Counted from the first letter of the stretch, positions 1 through 12,592 are shown. The stretch: 38,126 nucleotides of DNA from Funneliformis mosseae (GCA_910592005.1 CAJVPP010000265.1:1-38126), one strand, 5' to 3'. Translations and numbers: made by a program. The notes: generated by a model not told the origin, from the letters alone.

Positions 1-177
1 AATTTACAGGTGATCATGTATTGTGTTACATTATATTTCTGGAAAATTTAAGGGGTAGTTATATAATAATTTTAGACAATCTTAAGCGGTCAGATACTTA
101 TGATCGCTACTGTATGATCACAAAAAATCCAATTAATAATATTAATTTAAAAATTTAAATATTATGAAACTAGTTTA

Positions 178-931
178 GAAAATTATAAATTACCTAATGT
201 AATTAGTGCTATAAATAGATTATATATACCAATTCATCCATCTTTTAAATATAAAATATATTTTATAACTGTAAAAGCTTTCATTCTATAAATCTTCTTG
301 AAATAGTTAATTTTCAAGAGTATTTTACTTATATAAATGTTAAAGAAATAAGTAAAAAGGTTTAATTATTTTTACATAATAAATACTTTATTAAAATATT
401 TTTTATTAATAATTTTTTTAATAAAAGAAAGTATTTATAATATACATGTGTTTTATTATTCTTTACTTTATTGTGAGATTTCTTTAAATTTAGAATAATA
501 GGTTTTAAATGATATATATATTATTTGTAATTCTATATATCTTTTTAAAATATACTTGATAAAGATATTTTTTAATTATAATATATTAACTTATCAAAAA
601 TGAAAGTTTAATAAGATTTATTTCTCAATAAAAATAGTTATTAAATAAGCATTAAAACAATTAAAAGAACTGAAAAATTTTATTAAAAAAAAATTATTAT
701 ATAAATTTGAAAAGAATTGTTAAAATAATTTATGCATGTTGTAATTTACATAATTTTTATATAGATAATAAAAAATTTGCTATCTTTTAAAGATATTAAA
801 ATTGCTGATGATAATGATAATAATGAAGATGATGAAAGTGATGAAGAAATATTTATAACTAATGAAGGAAGAGAAAGAATAGCAGATATATAAAAAAGAG
901 ATTATTTATCAAATTTTCTTATGAATAATTA
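178..931 (+). pseudogene. Decayed PIF/Harbinger (DDE) transposase
   Basis: Pieces of a DDE_Tnp_4-type transposase lie in the right order across several frames. Near 187-240 the reading LPNVISAINRLYIPIHPS matches the family block around AIDGTHI. A frameshift later FHSINLLEIVNFQEYFTYIN (about 280-340) matches the following FHSIN..V block. Near 610-665 FNKIYFSIKIVIK then a stop and ALKQLK match the block around VIERAFG. Near 725-780 IIYACCNLHNFYIDN matches the ..AC.LHNF block, followed by an acidic tail and KRDYLSNFL before the stop at about 931. The first catalytic Asp reads Asn and the Glu of the ERAF block reads Lys, both explained by G-to-A change. Stops and frameshifts abound, so it cannot encode an enzyme. 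These elements move by cut and paste and normally pair with a Myb-like second protein, which I did not see. The upstream part and the left terminal repeat are probably outside the window. Confidence 0.8.
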
Positions 932-3900
932 AATGTTTTGCAATTTATTCTTTTATTTATAGCAATATAATATAAATTTTAATCTTATTTTAATTATAAT
1001 ATTAGTTTATTAGAACTTTTCTAAAAATTTTTTAAAGATATCTATTTGCTCATCATGTTATTTCTATTAAATTTTAAAAGTATGAATATATTGATCTTTT
1101 ATAGTTTAATAATTATTTTAATTTGCTCTTTAATAAAAATTTGAAGTACTTCTATATTTCTTTCACCACAAATTTTTTTCTCTTTAAATTTTTCTATAAA
1201 AATAATATGCAAATAAATAAATAATAATTAATTAATAAATAATTAATAATTTATATACTTCATCATTCTCATGATCATTTATATTTCTTTGTATTTTATA
1301 TTTTGTTTTATAAATTAAATTACTTATAATAAGTACTATAATACTTAGATTTTCTTTTAAATATTATTATAAAATCCCAATTATATTAAATTGTCTCTTT
1401 ATCAATATTCATAATAATATTCTTTATATTTCTATGCTTTTGATATAAAGTATTACATTTTGTTCAAATAATATCTTTATGCAAGCTTTTAAACCTAAAC
1501 TTACATTAATAAATATCTGCAAAATTAAAATAATGTTGTTTTAAATTCATTTTTTTTTTTTTAAATTACTTACTCATTGTAATGTATATTAATACTATTT
1601 TACTTCTTTAATAAGCATTAGCATGTTTGATGAAATCTATATATATATACTGATTTATTGTTAGAAAAATATATATTTGAAAACTAAAATTTATATTTAT
1701 GAATACTGATATAAGAAAAGATAAATTTTCTTGATTACAGTTAATAATTAGAAATAATATCTAAGAAAAAAATCATTTTTACAAAAAATTTAATTTAATT
1801 TGTTATGAAAAAATTTGTTTAAAATTATTTATTTTATTACTTCTTTACTTTAGCATTATTTTTATTTAAAATTAAAAAATACATGGAATTTATAAAGAAC
1901 TATACATTAGTAGAATATAGTGTATAAAATTCATATGCACAGTATGCATATATTATATAGCATATAATGTACATAAATAATTACTAAAAATAGATAAATT
2001 ATTTATAAAAATGGAAATACTATGTAATATATATATTAATTTTCTATTTTTAGTACAATTTATGCGTATGACTTTTGGTCTAAATTTTATACACTGATGG
2101 AATACTATTGCTAAAATAATATATAAAGATTTGTATAATCTGTAAAGAAAGAAACAGAAATATTTTGAATTATTATTAAAGATATTTTTTTTATTTATTA
2201 AATAAATTCTTTTATTTTTTTTATTACGATTTTTTGATATAATAATTATAAATAAAGTAAATGAAAAGAATTTGCTTAAATATTGATCATAATCATTATT
2301 TAAATTGATCATAATGATTAAGCATCACCTTGATTACTAGCTAATTATATTAAGAAAGGAGTTTGAAAATCTCTTAAATACTTTATTATCATTCAGATTA
2401 TATTTAATAAATTCACAACAATTATATAAAAAAGTAAATAGATATTAAAAAAAATAAAAAAATAAATAAATAAACCTTAAATAAACCTTGTTAAGTATTT
2501 ATATCTGATAAATAAAGATAATATTAATGATAAAATATTTTAACAGAATTCATTTTCATAATTAAAGAAGTTATCTTATAAAAGAATCAAGAGTCTTTTA
2601 CTATTATTTAAAATATATCTAATAACATTATATATAAATTAATATAGTTAGTTTTTATAGAAAAAATAACTTTTATAATTATTCTACAACTTGTTAAATA
2701 TTTTATAATATAAATTTTGACTTAAAATATAAAATATTAATTATATTTCTTTTTAAAATTTTTTTTATTTTAATAAAATTTGTAATTAAATAACTTAAAA
2801 TTCATTTTATTTTTTTTTTTTAAATCTTTTAAATATATTTTAAATAACTATTTCTTTTATAAAATATTTAATTTTTTTTTCAAAAAATCATTATTATTTT
2901 GAAAATAGTAAAATAGACTTTATCCTTATAAATATTCTAAAATATTATATTTAGAAAAATTTTATAAATATAAATTAATGTTTTATATAGTATTTTTAAA
3001 ATTTATAAAATATAAAATACTTAAAATACTATAAAATATGTACTATGATATTTAAATTGAATAATATATTATATTTCAAAATATATCTACTATTTAAAAT
3101 GAGTATATAAAATTTAAATTTAAAAATTATATAATTAATAATATTGTAAATAATATATAATATTAAAACTTAAAAATACTTTAAAATTTTAATAAAATTT
3201 AATACTTTAAAAAAATAAAATAATATTATACTTTTATTTAATAATTGATATATATTAAAATCAAAAGTTAAATTGACTTATTATTTTATAAATAAAATAT
3301 ATGTTATTTAAAAGAAAATAAGTTTAATCATTAAAAAAAAAAATATAAATATATTTTATCAAATTAAATTACTTGATAATAAATTTAGATATATATATAT
3401 AAAAAAAATAAACTAATTTAATTATAAAATCTTATACTAATATAAGAAAATATAAACTTTTTTATATAATATATTTAAATTATATTTTAATTTATTTTTC
3501 TTAAATAATACAAGATATTATAATAATAAAATAATTGTATTAATTATATTATTATTAAATTTATTTTAATTAATATCTAAGTTAAAAAGCTATGGCAATT
3601 AACTTTACATATTGAAGTTTTTGTTCTTAGAATTTTTTTTAAGTTCTGATATCTGTTATACTTAAATTAACTTAGTAATTTATTATATTTTAAAATTTAT
3701 TTAATTAAACTCATAATGATAAACTTAAAAATAAGTTAGTGTAGAATATCACAATAAATTCCAGATGAAAGATAACATAAAAGAAAAAAGTAATTTACAT
3801 AGATTTAAATTGATTCTTTTATTTATAATACTAAAACTTATACTTGTAAAAGAGTTAATTTATAATATGAGTAAAAATTTATTTTATTTATACAAAATTA

Positions 3901-4289
3901 ATTTACTAGAATTAACTAATTATTAAACTATAAATTAATTAAAATATACTTAAATATAATAATAAAATAATAAAAATAAATAAACTATAAAAATAATAAA
4001 AAGAAATAAAATAAATTATAGACGTTAAAAAAATTACAAAAATTATTATTAATTACTATTTAAAGATCATCTAATGTAAAATTATTATTAATTAGCAAAT
4101 CTCATATGATATTTGAAATTGTAATTTCTTTTGTTAAAAACATTAATTCTATTTTATTATTAAATATTTTTTGACATATATTATATATTTATTTATTTAT
4201 ATTTATTAATAAAAGAATAATTAAAGTTAATAGCATATATTTATATACATATTATAATAAATATTTTATTAAAAATATAATACATAATT
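932..4289. other. AT-rich gene desert
   Basis: This stretch is almost pure A/T with many homopolymer runs and no protein block I recognise. A 119-codon minus-strand frame (1953-2312) is made nearly only of Asn, Ile, Lys, Tyr, Phe and Leu codons and looks like a chance frame. At 2284-2320 the 14-mer pattern TGATCATAATSATT occurs twice in direct orientation. Otherwise I see nothing. Confidence 0.6.
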
Positions 4290-4470
4290 TTAATATATAA
4301 TATGTAATTAATTATATAATTAATTATAAGTAAAATTAATTATAAGATAATAATTTATTACAAAGTAATAATTAATTATAAGTAAAATAATTATTGGATA
4401 ATAATTAATTATAGAATAATAGTTAATTACAAATGGTAATTAATTATAAGAAATTAATTAATTTATATAT
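4290..4470. repeat. TAATTATAAG-rich block, left copy
   Basis: The motif TAATTAATTATAAG and close variants (TTATAGAATAATAG, GGATAATAATTAATTA) recur about every 20-40 bases. The same motifs appear in reverse complement at 7195-7318. The low complexity makes chance similarity a real alternative, but shared G/C-containing words such as ATTATAAGAAATTA and TTATAGAAT support a common origin. It may be one end of a larger inverted-repeat structure that encloses the tandem array at 5.15-6.64 kb. Confidence 0.5.
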
Positions 4471-4487
4471 AATAATTATTATAATAG

Positions 4488-4545
4488 ATGATGACCATAA
4501 TGATAATAAATAATGATAAATAATGATAAATAATAATAGATAAAA
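4488..4545. repeat. Imperfect AATAATGATA microsatellite
   Basis: A short run of AATGATAAAT-type units (GATAATAAATAATGATAAAT and repeats of it) directly follows the TAATTATAAG block. It is a simple repeat without coding content. Confidence 0.7.
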
Positions 4546-5149
4546 AATTTACACTCTTTTTTTATAGATCTACTTCTAATCTAATCAAAAAGCTTAACAA
4601 CTATGTAAATATTATTATTGAAATATAGTTTTGCCTTTATAAAAAAAATAAATTTTAATTAAAACAAACTTTTTCACATTATTTTTATATACTACTGATC
4701 ATAAAATTTTACATTAATTTATTATTATATAATATATTTCTTTTTAATTATTATATATATAAATTTTTTATTTAATTTACTAATTATAAAAAATATTTAA
4801 TTGTTAATTTTATAAGTAAAAATTATATAATTCTAAATAGTAAATAAAAAAAATTATCAATTTTTATTATATATTATAAATTTATTATTTATTAGTTTCT
4901 TATTATATATTTTATTTAGAATTTTTTAATATTGAATCTGATTTCTTATTTTTATCTTTTTTTATTTAAATATGTTAAATTTTCTTTACTACTATTAATA
5001 TTCCTTTTTTTTATAAGATGAACTTTAAATTTTTAAACTTTTAAATAAAATAACATATAATGAAAAAATTTAATATTAATTTATCTTATAAATCTAATTT
5101 AGAATTCTTTATATTTTAGAATTGGATAAATTTTTATAAAGGAAGATGA
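4546..5149. other. AT-rich spacer without genes
   Basis: No conserved protein block, no long frame and no clear repeat beyond A/T runs. It separates the TAATTATAAG block from the tandem array. Confidence 0.6.
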
Positions 5150-6640
5150 AAGTATGAAATTTATTTTAAAAATATAAAAATTAACTAATGCTTATTTTTT
5201 TATAAGTTTTAAAGTTCTTTAAATCAGAGATAAGTTCTTATAAAAGAAAGAAAAGCATTAAAAATTTTTTTAAAAAAACCAATGCTTATTTTTTTATAAA
5301 TTTCAAAATTCTTTAGTTTTAAAATCAAAAGCAAATTTTTATGAAGATGTGTTAGATTTTTTTTTTAAAAAATTAAAACTTATCTTTTTGTAAGTTTTAA
5401 AATTCTTTAAGTTTTAGAATTAAAGATAAATACTTATAAAGAGAGAGGAAAATGTATTAAAATTTTTTTTTAAAAATAAATTAATATTTATCTTTTGTAG
5501 ATTTTGAAGTTTTTTAAGTCTTAGAATCAGAGATAAATTTCTATAAAGAAAGAGTGAAAATGAAGTTTTTTTAAAAAACTTAAAAAAAAATAATTAATAC
5601 TTACTTTTGTAAGTTTTAGAGTTCTTTAAATTTTAGAATCAAAAATAAATTTTTATAGAGAAAGAGAATAAAGTGATAGAATTTTTTTAAAAAAAATAGA
5701 AAAAAATGAAAACTAACTAATTAAAGATAATCTTCATAATTATTTTTAAATTTCAATTGAATTGCAATTTAATTGTGCTATAAGAAAATTTAATTGCGTT
5801 ATAGATTGCAATTTAATTATGCTATTTTTTTAATTGTGATAACTATCTTTATAACTAACGCTTATTTTTTTGTAGATTCTAAAATTCTTTAAGTTTTAAA
5901 ATTAGTGATAAGTTCTTATTGAAGAAGAAGAGGATCATTAGAATTTTTTTTAAAAGTTTAAAAAAAAAAAGCTAAACTTATCTTTTATAGGTTTAAAATT
6001 TCTTTAAACCTTAGAATTAGAGGTAAATTTCTATAAAAAAGAAAAGAATATTAGATTTTATTTTTAAAAAAAAAAAAAAAAAACTAACTAATATTTATTT
6101 TTTTGTAGGTTTTAAAATTCTTTAAGTCTTAGAATTAAAGGTAAGTTTCTATATAAGAAGGAAGGATGTAAATTTATTTTTTTTTTAAAAATAAAAAAAA
6201 ACCTAAATAATACTTATTTTTTTGTAGATTTTGAAGTTCTTCAGAATTTTGAATTAAAGATAAGTTTTTATAAAATAAGAGAGATGTATTAAATTTATTT
6301 TTTAAAAAAAAAAAATTAATTAATGCTTACTTTTTTTATAAATTTTAAAATTTTTTAGTCTTAGAATTAGAAGTAAATTCTTATAAAAAAAGAAAAGAAT
6401 GTAAGATTTATTTTTAAAAAATAAAAAAGAAAAGAAACTAATTAGTACTTGTCTTTTATAAATTTTAGAGTTTTTTAAGCTTTAAAATCAGAAGTAAGTT
6501 TTTATCTTTTTGTAGATTTTGAAGTTCTTCAAGCTTGAAATTAAAGATTAATTTTAAAGAAAAATGTGTTTTTTAAAAAAGTAAGTTAACTTTTTGTAGA
6601 TTTTGAAATCTTTAAACTGTAAGTAAAAATTTTTTTAATT
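5150..6640. repeat. Degenerate tandem array, about 13 units of 92-119 bp
   Basis: A unit of the pattern CTTATTTTTTTGTAGATTTT, then GAAGTTCTTTAAGTCTTAGA, then ATTAAAGATAAGTTTCTATA, then a purine run, a T-run and an A-run recurs along the region. Taking the GTTCTTTAAG word as anchor, copies lie near 5217, 5311, 5403, 5510, 5621, 5885, 5999, 6118, 6237, 6351, 6470, 6524 and 6608. Spacing is about 92-119 bp, except for a gap of 264 bp around the insert at 5750-5835 and two shortened units at the right end. Copies differ by point changes and by A- and T-run length, so this is an old minisatellite. Some units have partly complementary ends (AATGCTTA near the start and AAGCATTA near the end), which could pair. 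There is no open frame. Confidence 0.85.
5750..5835. repeat. Short direct repeat interrupting the array
   Basis: The word TTGCAATTTAATTGTGCTAT occurs near 5763 and again with one change (TTGCAATTTAATTATGCTAT) near 5807, with a partial AATTTAATTGCG copy between them. This stretch does not resemble the surrounding 92-119 bp unit and accounts for part of the long gap between units, so it is probably an insertion. Confidence 0.6.
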
Positions 6641-7194
6641 TAAAAAATTAGACCAATTTAGATTATCTGATTTAAAATAAATCACAGTTATATAATTAAT
6701 TTATATACTAAAGATATATTATTGTTATTTAAAATGAAAATTAATAAAATTTTAATCATAGATCTGAACTAATGTAAAATCAAGTATTTTATTTAATATA
6801 TTATTATTATAAAAGTTTCTTTAATATTGGTAAATATTTAATTTAAATTACTAGATTAATTTTAAATTAAGTATAATTTTATAATATTAACGTATCTTTC
6901 AGAATAATCTTTATAATATAGTTTATAATAGTACTTCAATAAGAACTTATATATAAGCATTATTTTATATTTTTCAGATTTGACTTAAATTTAATAAGTA
7001 CATTGGATTTATCTTTATCTAAATTCTAAAATAATAAAAAACTAAATTAATAGATTTTTTATAATTATTAGTTTTCTTTATTAATTATAAAATATTTTAA
7101 TAATCTTTTTTTTTGTTTTTATAAATTTTTTTAAACATATTTTTATATTTTTTAAAATAATTTTTATTTAATTTTTTAATAAAATTTGCTATAC
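6641..7194. other. AT-rich spacer without genes
   Basis: Nothing recognisable beyond A/T runs. It lies between the tandem array and the right TAATTATAAG-type block. Confidence 0.6.
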
Positions 7195-7318
7195 ACTTTA
7201 TAATTTCTTATAATTAATCATTATATTATAATTACATTTATAATAAATAATTTTTACTTATAATTAATTATTATTTTATAATTATTTATCATTCTATAAC
7301 TAATTATATAATTATCAG
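7195..7318. repeat. TAATTATAAG-rich block, right copy, inverted
   Basis: Words such as TTTCTTATAATTAATCATTA, TTTTTACTTATAATTAATTA and CATTCTATAACTAATTA are reverse complements of words in 4290-4470. Both blocks sit outside the tandem array and in opposite orientation, the arrangement expected for the ends of a non-autonomous DNA element of about 3 kb. The bias in base composition keeps confidence moderate. Confidence 0.45.
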
Positions 7319-8416
7319 AAATAGTTTCAGAACTATTATTAAGTCAGAAGTATAAATATAATAAAAAAGACTAATTATATATTGACTTAAAATTTGAACA
7401 GATAGATATTAGAATATCAAAGCATATAAAATATATATAGTTTTTTTACTAATACTCTAGACTAATTATATTTTTTAAAAATGGATAATTAATTACTACA
7501 AATTGTGAAAATTAGACATAATATTCAAGAGTTGACTTTTTTATAGTTTATATAGTATAATCTACTATTAGTTTTTAAATAGTTTAGTTTATCTATTGAT
7601 ATAAGTATTTAATACAAATAGCTATATTATTATATTTTATATAGAGTTGAAAATTTAAAAGCTAATTTATTAAAATAGACTAGAAAACAGAAACTATTAT
7701 TGGATCTAAAGCGATCTTAGCATTTTTCAAAATTAGAGATTTTATTAGTTGAAAATTATATAGGCAAGTAGAGAAATGTAATAATCATGTGATTAAAAAA
7801 ATTGTTCATAGTGCATAAATATAAATTGTCTTTCACTTTGTTCTAAATAATAATAAAATATAGTAAAGAAATAAATAAAAGAAATTTAAGAAGAAAGATT
7901 TATTAAATAGTGAAGAGTAGTATAAAGCTATTTAAATACTTTACTTACAGTTATTGATATTTTTACTATTATTTACGAAGAACTATATTATACATTTTTA
8001 GTTTTATATAACAATATTTTAAATACAATTGTTCTCTCTATAATTACACTATATAATCATATTATATAAATCTCTCATTATCAGTCAGGTGATATGTCCG
8101 ATAATTTGCATGTCAAAAATAATCTATTATAAGATTAACAACTTGCATTATCATAATAAAAATGCCAAAAATCATATAGATAAACATAAATATACAATCT
8201 TTCAGATCTATTTTACTAACATTAACCTATTATACTACAGTTAATCAAATTGGTCTGCTTATAATTTAGAGATGATTACTTTTATTTTCAGTTTTATTTT
8301 TTCCATAATTGCTTTCTTTTACGAGAATCTTTTGAACTAACATTGGCAAATTTTGAATAAATTTGGTTAATGAAGGGTGCTAGCTTCTCTTTTAACTTTA
8401 ATTTTGCAGAAAGAGA
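7319..8416. other. AT-rich stretch, no recognised gene
   Basis: Slightly richer in G/C than the region to its left. It could hold further relics (for example 7660-7830), but no frame gives a block I recognise. A polypyrimidine run ending in TTTTGCAG at about 8407 resembles a splice acceptor and leads into the decayed element that follows. Confidence 0.45.
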
Positions 8417-11400
8417 TGTCTAATTATTAAATGAAAGAGAATTTCATGACTCTGAAGAAAGTGAAGATTTTTCTGACTATAATTCTGATGCAAGTTGGGA
8501 ATCTTTTGATAAACAAGCATTTAATGAGTTACCTGAACTAGAACCATTTGTATTTAACCAAGAAGAATATATTAAAGTACAAGCAGAGCTTGAACAAGAA
8601 ATTATAGTTAGTGATGAAAATGATGATTATCAAGATGATATTGAGGATACAGAAATTTCAGCTTTACCATCACCGTCATCACTATCATTACCACTACCTT
8701 TACTAATATCAACAGATATTTTACCTTCACCAATACCAACAAAAATTCCACCTCCATCAATACCAACAAAAATTCTACCTCTAATACCTATTGAGGAACA
8801 AAGAAAACTAATTTGTGAACCAAAATCAACAACTTTATTATCATTATATGTCCTTATTGATTTAGTAGATGGTAAATTACAAACTTGTGATATAACAGAG
8901 AATGTTAAAAATATTTATCAATTAGTTAGCATTTGGCAAATTGATATAAATGCGATAATAGAATTTGAAGCAAACTAATTAACATTAGGAGTGTGTATGC
9001 AGTATTTTAACTATAACCAAAAGAATTATAATTCTAAAGCAAATAAATGCGAAAAATTCAGCAATGTGAAGTTAGATGATATCATTGTTTGTTTTGCTGT
9101 AAAAACTTTTATTTCTTTGGTCATAGGGTTGGATGTAAGGAATATTTATAAAATATTTTCAGGAAGAATATTCAAATATCTTGTATTGGACTCTTTACTT
9201 GTAATTCATTGCATGAATATCAAGGAATTGCTAAAAGAAATTTTGATGAAGTTGGTATTACGCGATATATTTGTTGTGAATGTTATGAATCTAAGGGTAG
9301 ACATTTACATTATCAGCCTGGACTTGAAAAGTGAACTGTTACATATATAGAAAAAAATTGGAATATTAATAATTCAACAAAGAGTTTGGAATTATTAGCA
9401 TAATAGCTTCATCATATTGCACAGACCGAATCTGAAAATCAAAAAAAAGAAATTCTAGCATGCATGTTGGTTCTAGCAATCAATTTTTTGTATACTCCTT
9501 CAGAAATATTTCCTTTAAAATATATATACTGTAATCCAAAGGATAATGACTATTATGACAATAATGATATCTCTAAATCTATGATTCTGAATCTTACAAA
9601 AACAATTCCTTTTTTATTCCAAATATTTAGTTTTTTTTTCTAGAAATATTAATGCATTTAAATTAAGTAAACAAATTTATTAAATCAGAATTGGAATCAG
9701 AATGGGATAATATTAAATAGAAGAAAATTGGTATTAAATTAGTGAGTAAAGTTTTAGAATTCTTAAAAAGTATTAACAGTAAGAAAATCAGAAATTCAAT
9801 TGCCAAACTCTCTTTTAAATTATCATGCAACTTTTTTGACATTTTTAACTAGTTTTTTTGATAGACTTTTAAGTGAAATTTTTTAAAAAAAATTAGTTAT
9901 CTCAAATATCAAACAAAAGCAATGTTAAAAATCTGCAAATATTCTTAATTATAAACATATAACTAGAATCACCACTTTTTTGTTTCAATTATTATTGGTA
10001 TAGATTTCCTTCTCTTAATATTTAGTTTAATCAAGTAATAGCTAGCTTATCTTGAAAACCTAGATTATTTTCATCATTCTGAAAACTTTTATCAAATCTT
10101 AATATTATTGATCATATGGAACGTTATAAAAAAAGATTAGAGAAAAAATGGATGATTAAAGTTAACTTAATAAAAAGATTGTAAAAGGACCCTAATATCT
10201 GGAATCTAGCAATCATTAATAACATTGACTTTAAAGAAAAGATTTTCAAATATGGTAATATTTTTGATACCACTTGTAACAGTTCTCATACAACTCTTAG
10301 AATGATATTTCAAATTAAAATGTCAATATCTTTAGACAAAAACCCTAATGATGAAAGAACTATTACTTCTCCAACTAGATTTTTTGGTATGAATAATATG
10401 ACAAGGGATATATTAGATATATTTGATGAAATTGTAAATGATTTTCTTGATTTTCATACAAATGAAAGTGGACAATTTATTTATAATACGAATTTTGATA
10501 TGATAATTATTCATCATAAAATTTTGAAAAGAATAGAACATAGATATTCTGGAGATTCACCAAATATAGTAATATTAGATGTAGGAGGAATTCTAAACTC
10601 AGATAAAAGAATATTTTAATCTACAGAAATGTATGTAAATGATTTAAATTTACATACATAAGAATATTTAGATGTAGTGGCAGATGAAGCAATTTTTAAA
10701 AGACTTATTAAGCAATGTAAGCAATAGCTATATTTGCGTTTAATTCTTGGACAATGGCACACTTTGAAGAACATGTGTAGTGTATTAATCATTTTATTTT
10801 CAAGTTATGGAATTTTTGATCTGGCTAAAGAATTAGATGTAAAATTTTTAGATAAACTGGATAAAGTAGTTGATTATTGTTTAACTGTACACATTTTAGA
10901 ATTAATTTGGAATGCTATTATTATTGTTATTCAAATTTATTTAAAAATAATAATTCACATAAATGTAATGTGATGAATTCAAATAGTGACATAAATACTA
11001 TTCTAAAAATATGGTATCTTTATTATCAATAGACATTAATTTTTAAAGTTCATTATATTGGAATTTGAGTTGGTAATTATTAATTACAAAAGAATGCTTT
11101 AGCTAGCTTTTTAGGATTATTTACATCAGCTGGTAAATCTAATTATTCTACTTCAGTAGCTCCTTTTCTTGGTTTACTTGCTCAATATCTAAAATTAGAA
11201 AAAAAGCTTCAATTTATTGTATCAGTCAAAATAGATAATGATAAAAAATGAAAAGGATATTATTTTGCTTTTGATGAAGCTCTTGAAATATTTGAAGTTA
11301 AATTTGTTAAGCAGATTATAACTGAAAATGTGATTAATGCTGATAATTTAAACTTACAAATTAAAGTTGCACGAAGTAAAAGAGATTGAATAGGTATTTT

Positions 11401-11977
11401 ATTATCAGAATATTTAGATAATGCTTGTAGATCAATTAGAGAATAAGCTATTAATCAATGAAAGATGCAATGTAAAATTTAGTTGATAAGTTTTTAATAG
11501 CATTTAATGGTTCTGATGATTATAATCGTTATCAAAATCCATTGTGGACCAATACTATTACAGAACAATTTACTTTTGATGGTATTATACGTCTTAAAAA
11601 TTATTTTTCAGATAGAATTTTACGAATTAAATCAATATTTTTATAAGATGTAATATTAATATAAAAGAATAATAAGGTTGGAAGAAGAAAGTTAAGTGTT
11701 AAGTGATAGAAACCAAATGATCAAAATTTTAAAAGTAAAAATACAAAAAAAAGAAAAAATATAGCATTAGAAAATGATTCTATAAATGAATTAGAACTAT
11801 CATAAAAAAAAAGAATGTCAAGTTATAAAACCATTTGAAAAACAATTATTAAAACTATTAATTGAATCAGAAACACTTACAAATGAACAAATAACTAAAG
11901 TTATTCAAAATTTAGATGAAAAATAGGATAAATCACATGTTAGTCAATATGTTTCATGTTATAAAAAAAAATTGTAA
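8417..11977 (+). pseudogene. Decayed multi-copy element protein
   Basis: About 3.6 kb carries pieces of one long protein in order, broken by stops and frameshifts. The N-terminal part (about 8425-8980) is open and acidic, with NEREFHDSEESEDFSDYNSD, then a Pro/Ser-rich run and a helical part with LSLYVLIDLVDGKLQT. Around 9230-9330 one frame has a Cys-rich segment, RYICCECYESKGRHLHYQPG. Later come TSPTRFFGMNNMTRDILDIF (near 10356), LGQWHTLKNMCSVLI with GIFDLAKELDVKFLDKLDKV (10745-10866), FTSAGKSNYSTSVAPFLGLL (about 11120), YYFAFDEALEIFEVKFVK (11257) and a tail ending in DKSHVSQYVSCYKKKL with a stop at 11975. From memory these blocks match a repeated family of Rhizophagus hypothetical proteins of transposon type; I could not name a Pfam family. 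Several stops fit CAA-to-TAA or TGG-to-TGA changes. I found no terminal repeats. Confidence 0.6.
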
Positions 11978-12468
11978 TTAAAAAATAAATTTTTTTTGGT
12001 CATATTTTTATGACAAATATATAAATATATAAATTATTTATTTTTTATAAAAAACTATGTAGTAAACTAATTTAATAAATCTATTAGAATAGAAAAAGTA
12101 ATTAAATTATTACATGATTAGGTATTTTTTTTTAAAAATAATTGTAAATAACACAAAAATCTTAATAAAAAAAAGCAAATTTCAATGGTTAATAAAGTTA
12201 TTAAACATATATTAAAAAGCAAATTAACAAGTTTTTTTTGAATAAAAAATCTAATAATATTCAAGTTTTATTAAGTATAAAAAGTTAAAGAACACATATA
12301 TAACAAGTTTACTTTGTGATGCAGTTAATAATATTAGGTGATACAAGAATTTTTAATTATGATCAATATAGTCTTATGGACATGTTACCTGACTGTTATA
12401 AGTACACATTTTATAAGAACTAATATCTATTAATGATATAAAAAATCTCTTTATAATTATAGTATTTT
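11978..12468. other. AT-rich spacer
   Basis: This is the 3' flank of the decayed element. No gene or clear repeat is visible. A slightly less AT-rich patch near 12290-12410 could be part of the element tail. Confidence 0.5.
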
Positions 12469-12592
12469 TATAGTTACATCCTTTTAGAATCTTTACTTAG
12501 TAATAATATATAAAAATTTTCCTATATAATTACTTTTTATTATAATCACACTTTTTATTCTAAGAAATGTGATTATAAAAAGGATGACTATA
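12469..12592. mobile_element. Small inverted-repeat (MITE-like) element, copy 1
   Basis: The left end TATAGTTACATCCTTTT (12469-12485) and the reverse complement of the right end (TATAGTCATCCTTTT, from 12578-12592) match apart from a 2-nt gap. Inside, TATAATCACA (12541-12550) and TGTGATTATA (12568-12577) form a perfect 10-bp inverted repeat. The right half, with TATTCTAAGAAATG and TGACTATATATTA, resembles the element at 13475-13627. It has no coding capacity. Target-site duplications are not clear because the flanks are simple A/T. Confidence 0.55.

Noticed and set aside
1953..2312. 119-codon open frame on the minus strand
   Set aside because: Composed almost only of codons expected from A/T-rich sequence (Ile, Asn, Lys, Tyr, Phe, Leu); no domain and no codon bias.
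5150..6640. Regular repeats that could suggest a CRISPR array
   Set aside because: Units are 92-119 bp and similar along their whole length, without unique spacers; the genome is eukaryotic.
8991..9350. 119-codon plus-strand frame with ATG as a separate gene
   Set aside because: It lies inside the decayed element; part of it competes with a better-looking Cys-rich reading in another frame, so it is a fragment and not a gene of its own.
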